Assembly: GCA_900552715.1 (NCBI GenBank)
Contig: USAV01000046.1
Coordinates: 1-14,025, forward strand
DNA from: an uncultured Veillonella sp.
GTDB taxonomy: Bacteria; Bacillota; Negativicutes; Veillonellales; Veillonellaceae
Direction of reading: 5' to 3'
Length of the DNA: 14,025 nt
This document shows positions 12,913 through 14,025 of the stretch, piece after piece; position 1 is the first letter of the stretch, and each line of letters starts with the position of its first letter. The notes beneath the pieces are model-generated. The model ran no database searches, was not told where the DNA came from, and saw only the letters and a program-made list of their open reading frames with translations. The position numbers and the translations under genes are program-made.

Positions 12913-14025
12913 CTATACTTTCAAAATATCTGTTAGCTTCTCTACTAATTTGATATTAGTATCATGATCTTTAATAGCAATGCGTACCCATTGATTATTG
13001 AGACCTACATAAGAGTTACAATTGCGTACAATCATGTTATCTCTCTTTAGATTTTCATTAATCGTATTTGCTGTAATACCTTCACGATTTACTTTGAACA
13101 AGATAAAATTGGCGGACGGTGGATATACGGTAATCCCTTCTATTGCATCTAATGCATTATACATAAATGATCTTTCCTCATTTAATTCTTGTTTTGTTCT
13201 TTTTATATAATCAACATCATTCAAAGCAGCCTCTGTATAAGCTTGGGCCAATGTATTTACAGACCAACTAGGAATATATTGATGTAGTTGACTAATTAAT
13301 TTTTCGTTACCATAAGCAGCACCAATTCTAAGGCCTGGTACAGCATAAAATTTTGTGAAAGAATGAACCACGATGACATTATCGAATTCATTTACTAAAG
13401 AGCGCATAGAATGCTCATTATCTTGTAATGGATCATTTCCAACAAAATCGATAAATGATTCATCTATAACAAGTAAGCTATTTGCATCTTTCAACATGCT
13501 CGCTACAGTGCGAATATGATCTTTATCAAGTAATGTACCATCTGGATTATTAGGATTACCTAAAAATACAATGATGCGACCATCTTGCCCTTTTAGTTCA
13601 GCTGCAAAGGTTTCTAATGCCAAATATGGTACCTCAAAATAAGGTTTTCCATTATCATCTTCCCGAGGGCGATAAAAAATATCACGTACAGGAATCTTAC
13701 TTGCTTCAAGAGCCTCTTTATACTCAGAAAATCCTGGTGCTGGTACAAACGCACCAGTATATCCAGGTAACCGACAAATGGCATACAATAACTCAGCTGC
13801 ACCATTGCCGACTATAATTTGATTCTTATCCATTCCATATGTATCAGCAATAGCATTTAACACATCATCATTTGTAGCATCTGGATAATGAGAAATATAA
13901 CGTAATTGATTATTTAATGCATCCAATCCACGTTGACTAGGTCCAAGAGGATTAATATTAGCGCTAAAATCAATTACCTCATATGGTTCAATTCGTTGTT
14001 CATGGGCAAACTGAAATATATTGCC
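12913..14025 (-). CDS. cobD: L-threonine-O-3-phosphate decarboxylase CobD, partial (5' end outside window)
   Basis: PLP-dependent fold-type I enzyme related to histidinol-phosphate aminotransferase; CobD makes (R)-1-amino-2-propanol phosphate for the cobamide nucleotide loop. The reading frame is open through the window edge, giving 370 visible codons, so the true start lies beyond 14025 and the TTG at 13926 is not the start. The visible N-terminus (GNIFQFA, then DFSANINPLGPSQRG) matches the CobD opening, usually HGGN plus DFSANINPLGPP. The PLP lysine is in SFTKFYAVPGLRIGAAYG (Lys codon 13351-13353), with NPNNPDG and VIDESFIDF upstream. The downstream cobC-like gene supports CobD over HisC. 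Serine-phosphate decarboxylase activity (norcobamide) cannot be excluded. Confidence 0.87.
   Translation of the reverse strand, partial: GNIFQFAHEQRIEPYEVIDFSANINPLGPSQRGLDALNNQLRYISHYPDATNDDVLNAIADTYGMDKNQIIVGNGAAELLYAICRLPGYTGAFVPAPGFSEYKEALEASKIPVRDIFYRPREDDNGKPYFEVPYLALETFAAELKGQDGRIIVFLGNPNNPDGTLLDKDHIRTVASMLKDANSLLVIDESFIDFVGNDPLQDNEHSMRSLVNEFDNVIVVHSFTKFYAVPGLRIGAAYGNEKLISQLHQYIPSWSVNTLAQAYTEAALNDVDYIKRTKQELNEERSFMYNALDAIEGITVYPPSANFILFKVNREGITANTINENLKRDNMIVRNCNSYVGLNNQWVRIAIKDHDTNIKLVEKLTDILKV

Noticed and set aside
13614..13926. 63-codon minus-strand frame at 13614-13805, and the TTG at 13926 as a cobD start
   Set aside because: The short frame is a shadow within cobD. The TTG is internal: the cobD frame continues unbroken for 33 more codons to the window edge with family-conserved residues.
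1..14025. Mobile element, CRISPR, toxin-antitoxin, defence or secondary-metabolite system
   Set aside because: No transposase, integrase, repeat-spacer array, paired toxin genes or biosynthetic enzymes are present; all genes are identifiable housekeeping or cofactor families with uniform composition.

Overview
The window is a dense, AT-rich, low-GC bacterial chromosome segment in which every supported gene lies on the minus strand, so it reads from position 14025 down to 1. Tandem Asp23 genes, an argR-recN pair and the efp-asp23-nusB-xseAB-ispA-tlyA-nadK order are typical of Firmicutes. Protein style, base composition and corrinoid genes beside housekeeping genes suggest the class Negativicutes, most likely Veillonella or a close relative. 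That taxonomic call is inference; no search was run.

Layout in the direction of transcription. (1) 14025-11569: a cobD-like aminotransferase-fold decarboxylase running off the window edge, a cobC-like phosphatase and an rsuA-type pseudouridine synthase, tightly packed. (2) 11498-9852: an Xaa-Pro peptidase and elongation factor P behind a candidate extended -10 promoter, ending in a 135-bp gap with two stem-loops, the second a Rho-independent terminator. (3) 9716-2481: a long operon-like run of two Asp23 proteins, NusB, a TsaD/Kae1-like paralogue, XseA, XseB, a prenyl diphosphate synthase, a divergent PAP2-type membrane protein, TlyA, NAD kinase and an MnmM-type tRNA methyltransferase, closed by a terminator at 2408-2431. 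Genes overlap or lie within about 30 bp, and ribosome binding sites are often embedded in the previous stop codon. (4) 2160-36: argR and recN behind a 320-bp AT-rich intergenic region with two candidate promoters and a perfect 14-bp dyad over one of them.

The functions are translation and RNA modification (EF-P, RsuA, TlyA, MnmM, NusB), DNA repair (XseAB, RecN), isoprenoid and NADP supply (prenyl synthase, NadK), cobamide nucleotide-loop assembly (CobD, CobC) and arginine-responsive control (ArgR). No mobile element, CRISPR array, tRNA, rRNA or defence system is visible, and I do not see an undescribed multi-gene system. The points most worth a second look are the dyad at the argR promoter, the terminator placed just before the asp23-nusB operon, the TsaD-like paralogue, and the ispA-tlyA junction that holds a PAP2-like gene but no dxs. 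Four starts (tlyA, nusB, the first asp23 gene and the Xaa-Pro peptidase) are placed at internal Met codons because ribosome binding sites or overlaps favour them.
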